Part shown: one piece after another, positions 1 to 8,433 of the stretch
How positions within the stretch are numbered: position 1 is the first letter of the stretch
Layout: each line of letters begins with the position of its first letter
Source: Desulfosediminicola ganghwensis
GTDB taxonomy: Bacteria > Desulfobacterota > Desulfobulbia > Desulfobulbales > Desulfocapsaceae
Reading direction: 5' to 3'
DNA: 64,000 bases
NCBI RefSeq assembly: GCF_005116675.2
Contig: NZ_CP050699.1
Location: forward strand, 1,635,001 to 1,699,000
Notes under the pieces: generated by a model
What the model saw: the letters and a program-made list of their open reading frames with translations, nothing else
Databases searched by the model: none
Told to the model about the DNA's origin: nothing
Made by a program: the position numbers and the translations under genes

Positions 1-1358
1 GTACGCCTGTGGCCGTAGCTTTTTCCCTGATCATCGACTTCAGTGTTTTCGGCGACAATCATTCCTACGAACAGATTACAGCCGATGGAACCTATACCAC
101 CCATGATGTGGAAGGAGACTACCTGTACGGTATTGAAGTTATCGTTGACCCAGAGTTTCAGGGGTTGCGACTCGGTCGTCGGCTCTATGATGCCCGCAAG
201 GAGCTGGCGGAGAACCTGAACCTCAAGGGAATCCTCATCGGTGGCCGCATCCCGGGCTATCATAAATACTCCGAGCAGATGACACCCCAGCAGTACATTA
301 TCAAGGTCAAAAATCAGGAGATCTACGATCCTGTACTTACCTTCCAGCTGTCCAACGGCTTTCATGTCAGAAACCTGCTTGACGATTATTGGCCGGAAGA
401 TCATCACTCAAAGGGTAATGCGGTGTTGCTCGAATGGATCAATATCTACTACCAAAAGAAGACCAAACTGATAGGCAGGACCCAATCCATTGCCCGAATC
501 GGCGTGGTGCAGTGGCAGATGCGGCGCTTCGATTCCTTCGACGACTTCATGCAGCAGGTTGAGTTTTTTGTTGATACGGTCAGCGACTATAAGTCGGACA
601 TCGTCCTCTTTCCAGAACTCTTTAACGCCCCGCTCATTCATACCTATGAAGGTAACAATTCCATGGAGGCCATGCGGATGCTGGCCGGATACACGGAGGA
701 CTTCCGGCAGGCCATGACCGAGATGGCGCTGAGCTACAATATTAATATCATCACCGGCAGCGTGCCGCAGATTCGTGACGACGGCAAGCTCTACAACGTC
801 AGTTATCTCTGCCGACGCGATGGTACCTGGGATTACCAGTCGAAACTGCATATCACCCCGGATGAAGACCGCAGCTGGGGATTCACCGGCGGGCATGATC
901 TCAAAGTATTTGATACCGATGTCGGCAAGATAGGTATATTAATTTGCTACGATGTGGAATTTCCTGAACTGGCGCGGCTGCAGGCAGCCAATGGCATGAA
1001 AATGCTGTTTGTGCCTTTCTGGACCGATACCAAGACCGGTTATCTCCGAGTGCGGTGCTGTGCCCAGGCCCGGGCTATTGAAAATGAATGTTTTGTTGCC
1101 ATCTCCGGCAGTGTCGGCAACATCCCGAAAGTTGAGACCATGGGCATACAATATTCACAGTCGGCCATCTTCACGCCGTCGGATTTCTCCTTTCCCCACG
1201 ATGCCATTGCCTCGGAAGCCACCCCGGGTATCGAGACCACCCTCATTACCGATCTCGATCTGGATCTTATTAAAGAACTGCGATTCAAGGGCAGTGTCCG
1301 CAATGCCTTGAGCAGGCGAACAGACCTGTATCAGTTGCGCTGGATAGGAGACGAATGA
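1..1358 (+). CDS. GNAT acetyltransferase-nitrilase fusion protein, 5' partial
   Basis: The reading frame is open to the left edge (Thr-Pro codons precede a GTG at 9), so the N-terminus lies outside the window. The visible 450 residues hold the end of a GNAT acetyl-CoA-binding fold (DPEFQGLRLGRRLY, about residues 48-60, is the acetyl-CoA loop) followed by a carbon-nitrogen hydrolase domain from about residue 162. The nitrilase triad is visible: Glu203 in FPELF, Lys279 in SKLHI and Cys313 in LICYD. This two-domain architecture is a known bacterial family of about 510-520 residues whose substrate is unknown; an amide or nitrile hydrolase role is inferred from the triad. A 240-bp gap without a clear terminator follows. 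Confidence 0.9.
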   Translation, partial: TPVAVAFSLIIDFSVFGDNHSYEQITADGTYTTHDVEGDYLYGIEVIVDPEFQGLRLGRRLYDARKELAENLNLKGILIGGRIPGYHKYSEQMTPQQYIIKVKNQEIYDPVLTFQLSNGFHVRNLLDDYWPEDHHSKGNAVLLEWINIYYQKKTKLIGRTQSIARIGVVQWQMRRFDSFDDFMQQVEFFVDTVSDYKSDIVLFPELFNAPLIHTYEGNNSMEAMRMLAGYTEDFRQAMTEMALSYNINIITGSVPQIRDDGKLYNVSYLCRRDGTWDYQSKLHITPDEDRSWGFTGGHDLKVFDTDVGKIGILICYDVEFPELARLQAANGMKMLFVPFWTDTKTGYLRVRCCAQARAIENECFVAISGSVGNIPKVETMGIQYSQSAIFTPSDFSFPHDAIASEATPGIETTLITDLDLDLIKELRFKGSVRNALSRRTDLYQLRWIGDE

Positions 1359-1599
1359 CATCAGCCTGTGGCAGGTTACATACAGGGTGACCTGCCAGAG
1401 TATTCAAGGGCTCTCAGGACCGGCCTGAAAGCTTGGAATAATGCCGTGATGGTAAGGGCGGGCATGAGTGGTTAGGCCCATGAGGTTCCTTGATTGAAGC
1501 TCAAGGTATACTGATGCCAAAGAGACTGTGCAGCCTGTTAAAAAGGTTGAGAGCATAAAAGTCATACGCCTCAATCCTTACACCTGCCCCTTCACGTTT

Positions 1600-2010
1600 T
1601 CAATGCAGTGCTTTCCCCGTGCTGCTCATCGCCAGATTACCGTCACGTACGCCGCGCAGGGAGATCAGTCTGTCGGCCAGATCCTGTACCTCTTTGGCCT
1701 TGCCCTTGACGATAATAACTTCCAGGCAGTTGTGGTGATCCATGTGCACGTGGGTGGTGGAGACGATATGATGGTGGTAGTCGTGTTGGACCTCTGTCAC
1801 CTTTTCCTGCAGTTTATGCTGGTGGTGGTCGTAGACCAGACTGATGACGCCCATTATCTGTCTGTCTTCCTCCCACTCGGTTTTCACGAAGGCTTTGCGA
1901 ATGAGATCCCTGATCGCCTCCGAGCGGTTGCTGTAACTCCGTGCCTTGATATGCTCATCAAAGATTTCGAGAAGATTGTCTTCAAGGGAGATTGAAAAAC
2001 GTTTGAGCAT
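1600..2010 (-). CDS. nikR: nickel-responsive transcriptional regulator NikR
   Basis: A 136-residue protein of canonical NikR length. Residues 1-45 form a ribbon-helix-helix DNA-binding domain (KRFSISLEDNLLEIFDEHI) and the rest an ACT-like tetramerisation and metal domain. The four high-affinity nickel ligands of E. coli NikR occur at the same numbers: His76, His87, His89 and Cys95. In the known family NikR represses nickel uptake genes when nickel is in excess. A strong Shine-Dalgarno AAGGAGGGG precedes the ATG. No nik transporter is adjacent and I found no GTATGA-N16-TCATAC box in the window; the three HupE/UreJ proteins at 18-20 kb are possible but unproven metal-related targets. Confidence 0.95.
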   Translation of the reverse strand: MLKRFSISLEDNLLEIFDEHIKARSYSNRSEAIRDLIRKAFVKTEWEEDRQIMGVISLVYDHHQHKLQEKVTEVQHDYHHHIVSTTHVHMDHHNCLEVIIVKGKAKEVQDLADRLISLRGVRDGNLAMSSTGKALH

Positions 2011-2198
2011 TGAGGCGACCCCTCCTTAGGGCAACGAATTAACAGTTGGACCTTCTTTCTTGTGAGAACTTCAGGCCAGGGATTTTCTCAGGGGCAGACC
2101 ACCTGGAGAGTATGGCTCTGAACAATTACTACAACTCGACACTGTAGCATATCTTGTTGCAGAGTCCTAGCGTGATCGGTTGAGATTTCTTCTGATTT

Positions 2199-3581
2199 TC
2201 AGCCGCGACGTTTATGGTTGGAGACGTTTTTCAGGCTATGCCTCAAAAAGAATATCAGCAGGACAAAGAGCGCGAGAGTGTACCACGGTGTCCAGCCCAC
2301 GGCGGAGATAAAGCTCTGGGCCTCAACCATCTCCTCAGACCATTCCGGGTGATGAGCGCCGGTGCGCGCCCGTGTCTGCTGCATCAACACGGCAAAGAAA
2401 ACACCAATCAGGCCATAACCCAGATTAAACACCAACCCCTTGAAGCTGAGTACCGTGGCTCTTTGGTCAGAGCTGGTGACGCGGTTCAGGTAGTGGCTGG
2501 TAAAGAAACTGACCATCATCAGTCCGATCGAGACAAAAGCCACCGGCAATACACCGAAATAAGGCACGAAAAGCGACAACAGAAAGAGCCCGACGATGGA
2601 GAAGCCAAAAAGGAAGAATACGTTTTGCGTGGGGGTGAAACGTTCGACCATTTTCTCGCAGATTTTCGGGACTACCAGGCCAAGTAAAGACATGGTCGCC
2701 AGGATCAGACCGAAGCTTGCCTCGGGCAACTGGATGAGCCGGAAGTATTGACTGGTCATGGTTATCAGCAGTCTCAGCACATGATCGTAGAACATACCGC
2801 AGAGAATAACCGCGGTAGCGAAAGGAGTCTTTAATATCCAGACGCATGCCTTTCCCGTAATCTTCAGGGCTTCGGTCATGTTTTTTGAGAAACTGCCATG
2901 GCTGTTATGTTTCTGGTAGTTTTCGGCTGGGTCGTGGAACATCAGGGAAACAGCAGTCGCCATAAAAGCCAGCACCAGGGTCAGAAAGACCGGGTAGCGC
3001 ATGGAATCCTGCTGGGTGACGGTGGCGGTGGAACCGACCAAGCTGAGCAATCTGTTGATTACAGCCGGGTCATAAACCAGGGCGCCCGTGGTGGCAGTAA
3101 GCAGCCCGACCAGCGCTTTTAAGCGCATCTGAAGACTCAGCACTTTGGGCCAGCAATCGCGCATATTGTTGTTGGCGAGAGTGTCATAGGCCAGGGCCTC
3201 ATCGGCACCGCTGGCCATGGCTTCGGCTAAGCCGCTGATTACGCGATTGAACATGAAGGCGTAAAAAACCAAAGTGATATTGTGCAGCGGCACGAAAGCG
3301 ATCACACCAAGTTCGAAGATCATCAGGAACGAGGTCGTCACAATGAGCTTTTTCCTGCCGAGAATATCAGCCAGTGCGCCGGAAGGGACTTCTGCGGCGA
3401 CGATGGTTATGGCCCAGACCGTGTTTAACAGAGCGAATTGCTCAATTGTCAGACCGTAGTCAAGAAAAAGAATTGTGAAAACAGGGTAATAGAACCGTGC
3501 ATTGAAAAGAATCCGAAAAGCCAGGAACAGCTTGATATTTTTGAGCGCAAAAGGAGAACCTGTTGTACAGCCATTGGCCAT
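2199..3581 (-). CDS. MFS transporter
   Basis: A 460-residue polytopic inner-membrane protein of the major facilitator superfamily. About 12 hydrophobic segments can be seen, with the MFS signature between TM2 and TM3 (GALADILGRKKLIV, about residues 70-83) and a long central loop around residue 230 (HDPAENYQKHNSH). The substrate cannot be told from sequence. The ATG at 3581 is preferred over a TTG five codons upstream, although neither has a strong ribosome-binding site. NikR lies 188 bp downstream on the same strand with its own strong ribosome-binding site. Confidence 0.85.
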   Translation of the reverse strand: MANGCTTGSPFALKNIKLFLAFRILFNARFYYPVFTILFLDYGLTIEQFALLNTVWAITIVAAEVPSGALADILGRKKLIVTTSFLMIFELGVIAFVPLHNITLVFYAFMFNRVISGLAEAMASGADEALAYDTLANNNMRDCWPKVLSLQMRLKALVGLLTATTGALVYDPAVINRLLSLVGSTATVTQQDSMRYPVFLTLVLAFMATAVSLMFHDPAENYQKHNSHGSFSKNMTEALKITGKACVWILKTPFATAVILCGMFYDHVLRLLITMTSQYFRLIQLPEASFGLILATMSLLGLVVPKICEKMVERFTPTQNVFFLFGFSIVGLFLLSLFVPYFGVLPVAFVSIGLMMVSFFTSHYLNRVTSSDQRATVLSFKGLVFNLGYGLIGVFFAVLMQQTRARTGAHHPEWSEEMVEAQSFISAVGWTPWYTLALFVLLIFFLRHSLKNVSNHKRRG

Positions 3582-3755
3582 GATCGATCCGTGCAAACTG
3601 TGATTTGTTGATATTATTGCGACTTCGGTCCAGCAATTACAATAATCTTTCAGCCGGGAGATTTCATGAAAAAATCAGCAATGTTAGAGGAGAAGGGAGG
3701 ATGTTGTTGGAATGATGGTTGTAACTGACGAAATTTTTAATTGAAAAGGTGGGTA

Positions 3756-3815
3756 GTGTGAGGTGAGTGGAGGGAGATGAGAGTTGGGAGGTGGGAGGTG
3801 GGAAGGCTGGTCTTT
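3756..3815. repeat. polypurine low-complexity tract
   Basis: The intergenic stretch 3582-4022 has no credible gene. Its centre is a purine-rich tract with repeated GGGAGGT/GGGAGATG units on the plus strand. Small apparent ORFs here are translations of this tract. A similar tract of opposite strand sense lies near 42965-43030. Confidence 0.6.
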
Positions 3816-3924
3816 GTAGATAGCCAGATCGACGCCGGCTTTCACCTCCCGCCTCACTGTTGAGGTAGAAACGTACCATATTGAAAGATGATACAGAATT
3901 CTGAACACTACCCTCGTTCCTCTT

Positions 3925-3966
3925 GCCTGTCTCCTGGTCTAGCCGAAACATATAGGACGGGATGAT
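3925..3966 (-). repeat. fragment copied from the amino-acid ABC permease gene
   Basis: These 42 bases match 5954-5995, inside the permease gene at 5234-6118, at 38 of 42 positions and in the same orientation. On the minus strand they encode the permease-like peptide PTYMFRLDQETG. The surrounding bases show no further similarity and no permease frame continues, so this looks like a small duplicated remnant about 2 kb downstream of the source. Confidence 0.65.
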
Positions 3967-4022
3967 TAATAATATCCTGTTATCGTTGATCTTTGTTGTT
4001 GTTCGCAGCGCAGGGCAGCCAG

Positions 4023-4697
4023 TTATCTTTTAAGTCTGTTAATAACTTCCTTATGTTCTTTTGAGACCCGAAAACTCTCGCGGGATTTTTGTATAGCCTT
4101 GTTGTGGGTTGTATTATCAAGGCGGTTGTCTTTAAAGAATCGTATCGTATCTTCCGGGAATTTTGCCATGCATACCGAAATAAGCCACGCATTGGCCATA
4201 TGTACATAATATCCCTGATGAGTCACGGCCTGGGAGAGGGTGAAGATTGTTTCGAGATTCTCCTTTTGCATATAATGGGCTAGAAGAATCACAAGTGCCG
4301 CGCGAACAAAAAACTCTTTCTCTGATTGCAGCCAGAGCCTGACAATATCAAGAACCACCTCTTTTTCATGAGCGATATTTTTATAGTCGCAGATGGTTGA
4401 GTCGACCTGTGCCCAGTTGTCAACTTTATCGAGGAATCTCTCAGTTAAGGGCAAAAGCTCTGAGAACGTTTTATCGAGATAGGAGAGTGTCATGCCTTCG
4501 AGCAATATCAGTTCATAGACATTATTCTTATCAGATTCGATAAACGTCAGTGCCTCTCCTTTGGCGATCTTTTTGGCAAGTTTTCGTAACGCGGGAACAC
4601 GTACCCCGATGGTTGTTTGTCGGGTGGGAATAATTTTGGTATTGAACTTCTTGTATTGAGTGTCGGAGAGTTTCTCCAATTCTTGCATTACGTTCAT
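4023..4697 (-). CDS. DNA alkylation repair protein, AlkD-like HEAT-repeat glycosylase
   Basis: A 224-residue all-helical protein matching the AlkC/AlkD DNA glycosylase family, which excises N3- and N7-alkylated bases. Family hallmarks are IGVRVPALRKLAKKI near the N-terminus and the central VDNWAQVDSTICD segment, which carries the Trp and Asp of the active-site region. The start is set at 4697 because GAGGAAAT lies seven bases before this ATG; the frame is open further upstream but without support. It stands alone, flanked by intergenic DNA on both sides. Confidence 0.85.
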   Translation of the reverse strand: MNVMQELEKLSDTQYKKFNTKIIPTRQTTIGVRVPALRKLAKKIAKGEALTFIESDKNNVYELILLEGMTLSYLDKTFSELLPLTERFLDKVDNWAQVDSTICDYKNIAHEKEVVLDIVRLWLQSEKEFFVRAALVILLAHYMQKENLETIFTLSQAVTHQGYYVHMANAWLISVCMAKFPEDTIRFFKDNRLDNTTHNKAIQKSRESFRVSKEHKEVINRLKR

Positions 4698-5233
4698 CTG
4701 ATTTCCTCTATACTGCCCGGTTGCGACAATTCGAGCCATGAGGTTTCCCTCCTGGCTGTTTCCATACGTGTACTGTCAGGCTGCGCGGCTTCGATAGCTG
4801 GCGGCCCACGCCAGTATTTGCCAAGCAACGGCACTATTGATATTAAATCGGTTTCCGACACATCGTCATCGTATGGTCAGTAGGTGGAGATACGGTACTA
4901 TAATGATCGATTCGAACAGATTGACGAGATATATCTATCAGGTAACTGTATCGCTGCCAGCCAATTATCCGTCGGAGATTCGTTTACCGGGCAACGCTAC
5001 AATGGAGTAAATGGAAGGTGTACTCCCAGATATTATGACGTGCGGAAATTGGCAAAATCTTCATGCTCTATAGAAATCCGGTAGGGGAACTATTCAATTT
5101 TTCAGGTGTATCATCCACCATAATTGTCTGGTCCAATCTTATTCCTTTTGTCTCTGTACCTTGTCCGGATTTTTAACCGGGACAGCCTCTAAGGTCGCTT
5201 GGTAAAGGCTCGGTGTATATCGTGCGCTGCGCA
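4698..5233. other. intergenic region without recognisable gene
   Basis: About 540 bases between the AlkD-like gene and the end of the permease gene. A 66-codon plus-strand frame (4884-5084) starts with GTG, lacks a ribosome-binding site and resembles nothing I know. No terminator hairpin with a T-run was seen. Confidence 0.4.
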
Positions 5234-6118
5234 CTATTTATAGGCTGTTTCCATTTTCTTCTCCAGCCTGCCCACCAAAAGAGATAAGCTCAGGCATACC
5301 AGCAGATACATGGCTGTGATGGTCAGCCACACCTCGATGGTAGCCTGGGTGGAGGCCATTACCTGCATGCCCTGAAAGGTGAGTTCCTGTATCGAGATGA
5401 TGGAGACGATGGACGAGTACTTGATGGTGTTGATAAATTCATTTGCCAGTGGTGGCAGCATAATGCGGGTTGCCTGGGGCATGATGATATGGCGCATCTG
5501 CTGATATTTTGAGAGTCCCTGTGAGCTGGATGCCTCCCATTGGCCGGTATCGATGGATTGGATTCCTGCCCGCACGATTTCGGTGATATAGGCTCCCTGG
5601 AAGAGCCCGATGGTAAGTACTCCGGAGAGAAACGGGGTGATCAGTTGTGGAGTAGCAGTAAAAAAGGCGAGTTTATCCTGTAGCTCCGGGCCTGCGGTAC
5701 GGTAAAAATCCTCGATGCCGAAGAGTGGTAAAAGCTGATCGCTGACGAAATAATAGAAGATAAAGACCAGGACCAGAGGCGGGGTATTCCTTATCAGCTC
5801 AACATAGCTTGTACCGATAAGGCGAAACACCAACCTTTTCGCAATACGCATCAGCCCCATGGCCACACCCATCACGGTTGCCAGCAGCATTCCCCAGATG
5901 CTGAGCCTGATGGTGGTAAAAAGCCCTTCCAGCAGGACATTGGCTCCCCAGCGGCCTGTCTCCTGATCTAGTCGGAACATATAGGTCGGGATGATCGACC
6001 AGTTCCAGTTATAGTTGAGCCCGTAAAACAACCGGTAGCCGAGAAAGCCGGCGAAACCAACAACCATGAGTATGGCTATCCAGTCGAGCAGGGTAAGTTT
6101 TCGTGTTTCGTGCTGCAT
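5234..6118 (-). CDS. polar amino-acid ABC transporter permease (second)
   Basis: A 294-residue HisM/GlnP-type inner-membrane permease. Residues 16-36 form a first transmembrane segment followed by a periplasmic stretch; the transport core begins near residue 60 (LLEGLFTTIRLSIWGM). The EAA loop that contacts the ATPase reads EASSSQGLSKYQQMRHIIMPQA (about residues 194-215, shown in part by GLSKYQQMRHIIMPQA). It belongs with the binding protein at 6463-7293 and the paralogous permease at 7373-8200, all on one strand, but a 344-bp gap with a repeat element separates it from the binding protein. No ATP-binding subunit is nearby. Confidence 0.9.
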   Translation of the reverse strand: MQHETRKLTLLDWIAILMVVGFAGFLGYRLFYGLNYNWNWSIIPTYMFRLDQETGRWGANVLLEGLFTTIRLSIWGMLLATVMGVAMGLMRIAKRLVFRLIGTSYVELIRNTPPLVLVFIFYYFVSDQLLPLFGIEDFYRTAGPELQDKLAFFTATPQLITPFLSGVLTIGLFQGAYITEIVRAGIQSIDTGQWEASSSQGLSKYQQMRHIIMPQATRIMLPPLANEFINTIKYSSIVSIISIQELTFQGMQVMASTQATIEVWLTITAMYLLVCLSLSLLVGRLEKKMETAYK

Positions 6119-6252
6119 GGGGAATGTCTTTCCAGCTGAACCGTTGGTGGTGTCGGTTGTTGATTGGTATTGGTGGCTTATGTTGCTTGTGAAAATGATC
6201 TGCGGAATTGGGCAGAAGGTGCGAATTTCTTTTCAGTTCAGGCAGCGTCAGG

Positions 6253-6324
6253 TTCGAAGTTTTGACTGTAAACTAGAGTTTGCCATGTGAGCAGTCAAAA
6301 CACTGAAGAAGATGGCGCTGCATG
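6253..6324. repeat. dispersed hairpin repeat, copy A
   Basis: About 72 bases sharing two blocks with copy B at 47979-48053: TTCGAAG(C)TTTTGACTGTA and CAGTCAARACACTGAAGAAG. In this copy GTTTTGACTG and CAGTCAAAAC form a perfect 10-bp stem with a 23-base loop. It lies between the binding-protein and permease genes of an ABC operon. It could be a REP-like element or a very small non-autonomous mobile element. Confidence 0.6.
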
Positions 6325-6364
6325 GACTGTACCCCAAGACCATTTCTTTCAGGGCACCTTCGGT

Positions 6365-6447
6365 GAACATTATGGAGATCCGCTGCATGTACATTGAGGC
6401 CTTATGCATTCTTAACCCTGTATCAAATAGTGATCGCCATAATGTTC
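6365..6447. repeat. 16-bp inverted repeat in the ABC operon gap
   Basis: GAACATTATGGAGATC (6365-6380) and GATCGCCATAATGTTC (6432-6447) are inverted copies with one mismatch, separated by 51 bases. The right arm ends just before the stop codon of the binding-protein gene. No long T-run follows on either side, so it is more likely a structured spacer or an element end than a standard terminator. Confidence 0.55.
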
Positions 6448-6462
6448 ATAAGAAATTGGCAA

Positions 6463-7293
6463 CTATTCTACCTGGCTTAACCAATCTTTGGTCCCAAACC
6501 AATACTGATGCTTCTCCTCAAGCCAACCTTCCATTTTCACACCGGTGATCCAGCTATTGAAATAGTTGAGGGTGTCCGGGTCGCCTTTTCGCATGGCAAA
6601 ACCGATGGGCTCTTTGGTGAAGTTTTCGGCAAGAGGCAGAAACAGGCTGTCCGCATAGTCAACCGCTTCATAGGCTGGTTTAGGTGCAGAGCCAACAACC
6701 GCATGAACTTTACCGTTTCTCAGCTCCTGGTATGCCTGGGGCTCGTTATCAAACATTCTGAGCTGGGCGTTGGGCAGGTATTTCTTGGCGGCAGCGGCAG
6801 CGGTGGTGCCAAGTTTTACAGCAATCTGTACATCCTTTCTGTTGAACTGCTCAAGTGAGTTGAAACCTGCTGCCAGCTCCTTGTGGGCAACAATGGACAT
6901 GCCGGAATAATCGTATGGTATGGAGAAGTTCACCTTCAGGGCACGCTTCGGGGTGATGCCCATGCCGCCGATGATAACATCAAACTTGCCGGTCAAAAGC
7001 GCAGGGATGATTCCGGACCAGGCGGTGGGAACGAACTCCACTTTCACGCCCATATCCTCAGCTAAACGCTTGGCTACATCGATTTCAAAACCGATCAACT
7101 CGCCATTTTTATCTTTCATTGCCCAGGGCTGAAAGATGTCCATGCCAACACGCAGAGTGCCGCGTTTCATGACCTGCTCAATTGTGCTGTCTTGAGCTAA
7201 CTGCTGCTGGATGGACGCAGCAAAAGCTGTTCCACTTACGGACAGCAGCAATGCCAGGCTGAGTACCAGAGCGGATAATGTGGTTCTCTTCAT
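6463..7293 (-). CDS. polar amino-acid ABC transporter substrate-binding protein
   Basis: A 276-residue periplasmic binding protein of family 3 (SBP_bac_3). It has a signal peptide ending near AFA-A (about residue 25), then MKRGTLRVGMDIFQPWAM, where the family's first ligand contacts lie, and IIPALLTGKFDVIIGGM (partial motif), a typical family segment. The start is placed at 7293 because GGAGG lies seven bases upstream; the longer frame would reach the end of the preceding permease gene. It likely delivers an amino acid to permeases encoded on both sides. Confidence 0.92.
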   Translation of the reverse strand: MKRTTLSALVLSLALLLSVSGTAFAASIQQQLAQDSTIEQVMKRGTLRVGMDIFQPWAMKDKNGELIGFEIDVAKRLAEDMGVKVEFVPTAWSGIIPALLTGKFDVIIGGMGITPKRALKVNFSIPYDYSGMSIVAHKELAAGFNSLEQFNRKDVQIAVKLGTTAAAAAKKYLPNAQLRMFDNEPQAYQELRNGKVHAVVGSAPKPAYEAVDYADSLFLPLAENFTKEPIGFAMRKGDPDTLNYFNSWITGVKMEGWLEEKHQYWFGTKDWLSQVE

Positions 7294-7372
7294 CTGATTT
7301 CCTCCAGAATAAGGTTCTAGGATGTATTGGTTTAACATCAGTTTTTTTATGAAATAGCTCGTACACATCAAA

Positions 7373-8200
7373 TCATGAGAGCTTCATTCGCAGCTCCATG
7401 ACAGTGACCACCACTGAAAGAATCACGGTGATTACCAGATACATGGCGGCAACGGTGAACCAGATCTCAAAAGTCAGGTATGTTTCGGCGATAAGGGCCT
7501 GGGCCTGCATGGTCAGGTCGTAAATGGCAATGGTACTGACCAGGGCGGAATCTTTAATAAGCGAAATAGTCTGACTGGTGAGTGGCGGCAGCATGGTTCG
7601 CACAGCCTGGGGCAAAATGATATGACGATAGGTCTGGAAATTATTGTGACCAAGGCTGTAGGCTGCCTCATACTGGCCTTTTGAGACCGAAAGAATGCCT
7701 GAACGGAAAATCTCAGAGGCATACGCTCCCTCAAAAAGGCTCAAGGCAAGGATTGCCGCGGGAACTCTTTCAAGCCCAAGGACAGGGCCAAGTACGAAAT
7801 ATATAAAAAATATCTGGATCAGCAGCGGGGTATTGCGACTGGTTTCCAGGTATATTCGGGCAAGTGTGCTGGCAACAGGAGAGGAGGAAAGTCGAAAGAT
7901 GGCCGTTACCAGACCTATGACAAGAGAGAAAATCAGACTAATAGCAGAAATTTTCAGGGTAATTTGCAACCCTTGGAGCAGTGGCCCTGCGGAGAAACCA
8001 TTTTCGTCCCATGTGTAGATGAACTTGGGGATCTGGTACCACTGCCAGTTATAGCTGATATTGTCTATGCTTATGGCGGCAAGCCAATACAGTCCCCACA
8101 CCAGCAGCAGAAACTGCATCACGTCAATGAGCGGTGAGCGCAATATGCTCCGCATCTGCTTAAAATAGAGCGACGATTTAGAAAGATTCTGCATGAACAT
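7373..8200 (-). CDS. polar amino-acid ABC transporter permease (first)
   Basis: A 275-residue permease paralogous to the one at 5234-6118. Both share an N-terminal transmembrane helix, a short periplasmic linker with a Trp-rich motif (WQWYQIP here, WNWSIIP there) and a core starting at LLQGLQITLKIS. The EAA loop is visible in AYSLGHNNFQTYRHIILPQA. It is the first gene of the transporter unit and probably forms a heterodimer with the second permease. A promoter is expected in the 230-bp gap upstream but I could not assign one. Confidence 0.9.
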   Translation of the reverse strand: MFMQNLSKSSLYFKQMRSILRSPLIDVMQFLLLVWGLYWLAAISIDNISYNWQWYQIPKFIYTWDENGFSAGPLLQGLQITLKISAISLIFSLVIGLVTAIFRLSSSPVASTLARIYLETSRNTPLLIQIFFIYFVLGPVLGLERVPAAILALSLFEGAYASEIFRSGILSVSKGQYEAAYSLGHNNFQTYRHIILPQAVRTMLPPLTSQTISLIKDSALVSTIAIYDLTMQAQALIAETYLTFEIWFTVAAMYLVITVILSVVVTVMELRMKLS

Positions 8201-8433
8201 TCAATGAATTCAGGAGCGGGAAGACTATGTAGGAATGAATTTTTTTCTCAATTATCAGAATCCTACATGAAATAGATACGAATTACCATCGTCAATTTCG
8301 CCAGCCATGTCTGGGGATTGGACTATTCCCCAGACCTTCGGTAGCTGTTTGCACGCTAATGAGTGGTACAGCATCTGATCACGACTAGCATGGTGACATA
8401 GTAGTCACTGAATTTGTTTAATAAAGGGTGTTT

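Noticed and set aside
408-1361. Several long opposite-strand and shifted frames inside the nitrilase gene
   Set aside because: They overlap a strongly supported gene with a catalytic triad and lack ribosome-binding sites.
3270-3310. Possible sigma-54 promoter at GGCACGAAAGC
   Set aside because: GG-N10-GC spacing fails and the site is inside the MFS gene.
3756-3815. Possible CRISPR or tandem repeat array
   Set aside because: The purine-rich units are irregular, without constant repeats or spacers.
4884-5084. 66-codon frame upstream of the ABC unit
   Set aside because: GTG start without ribosome-binding site and no family resemblance.
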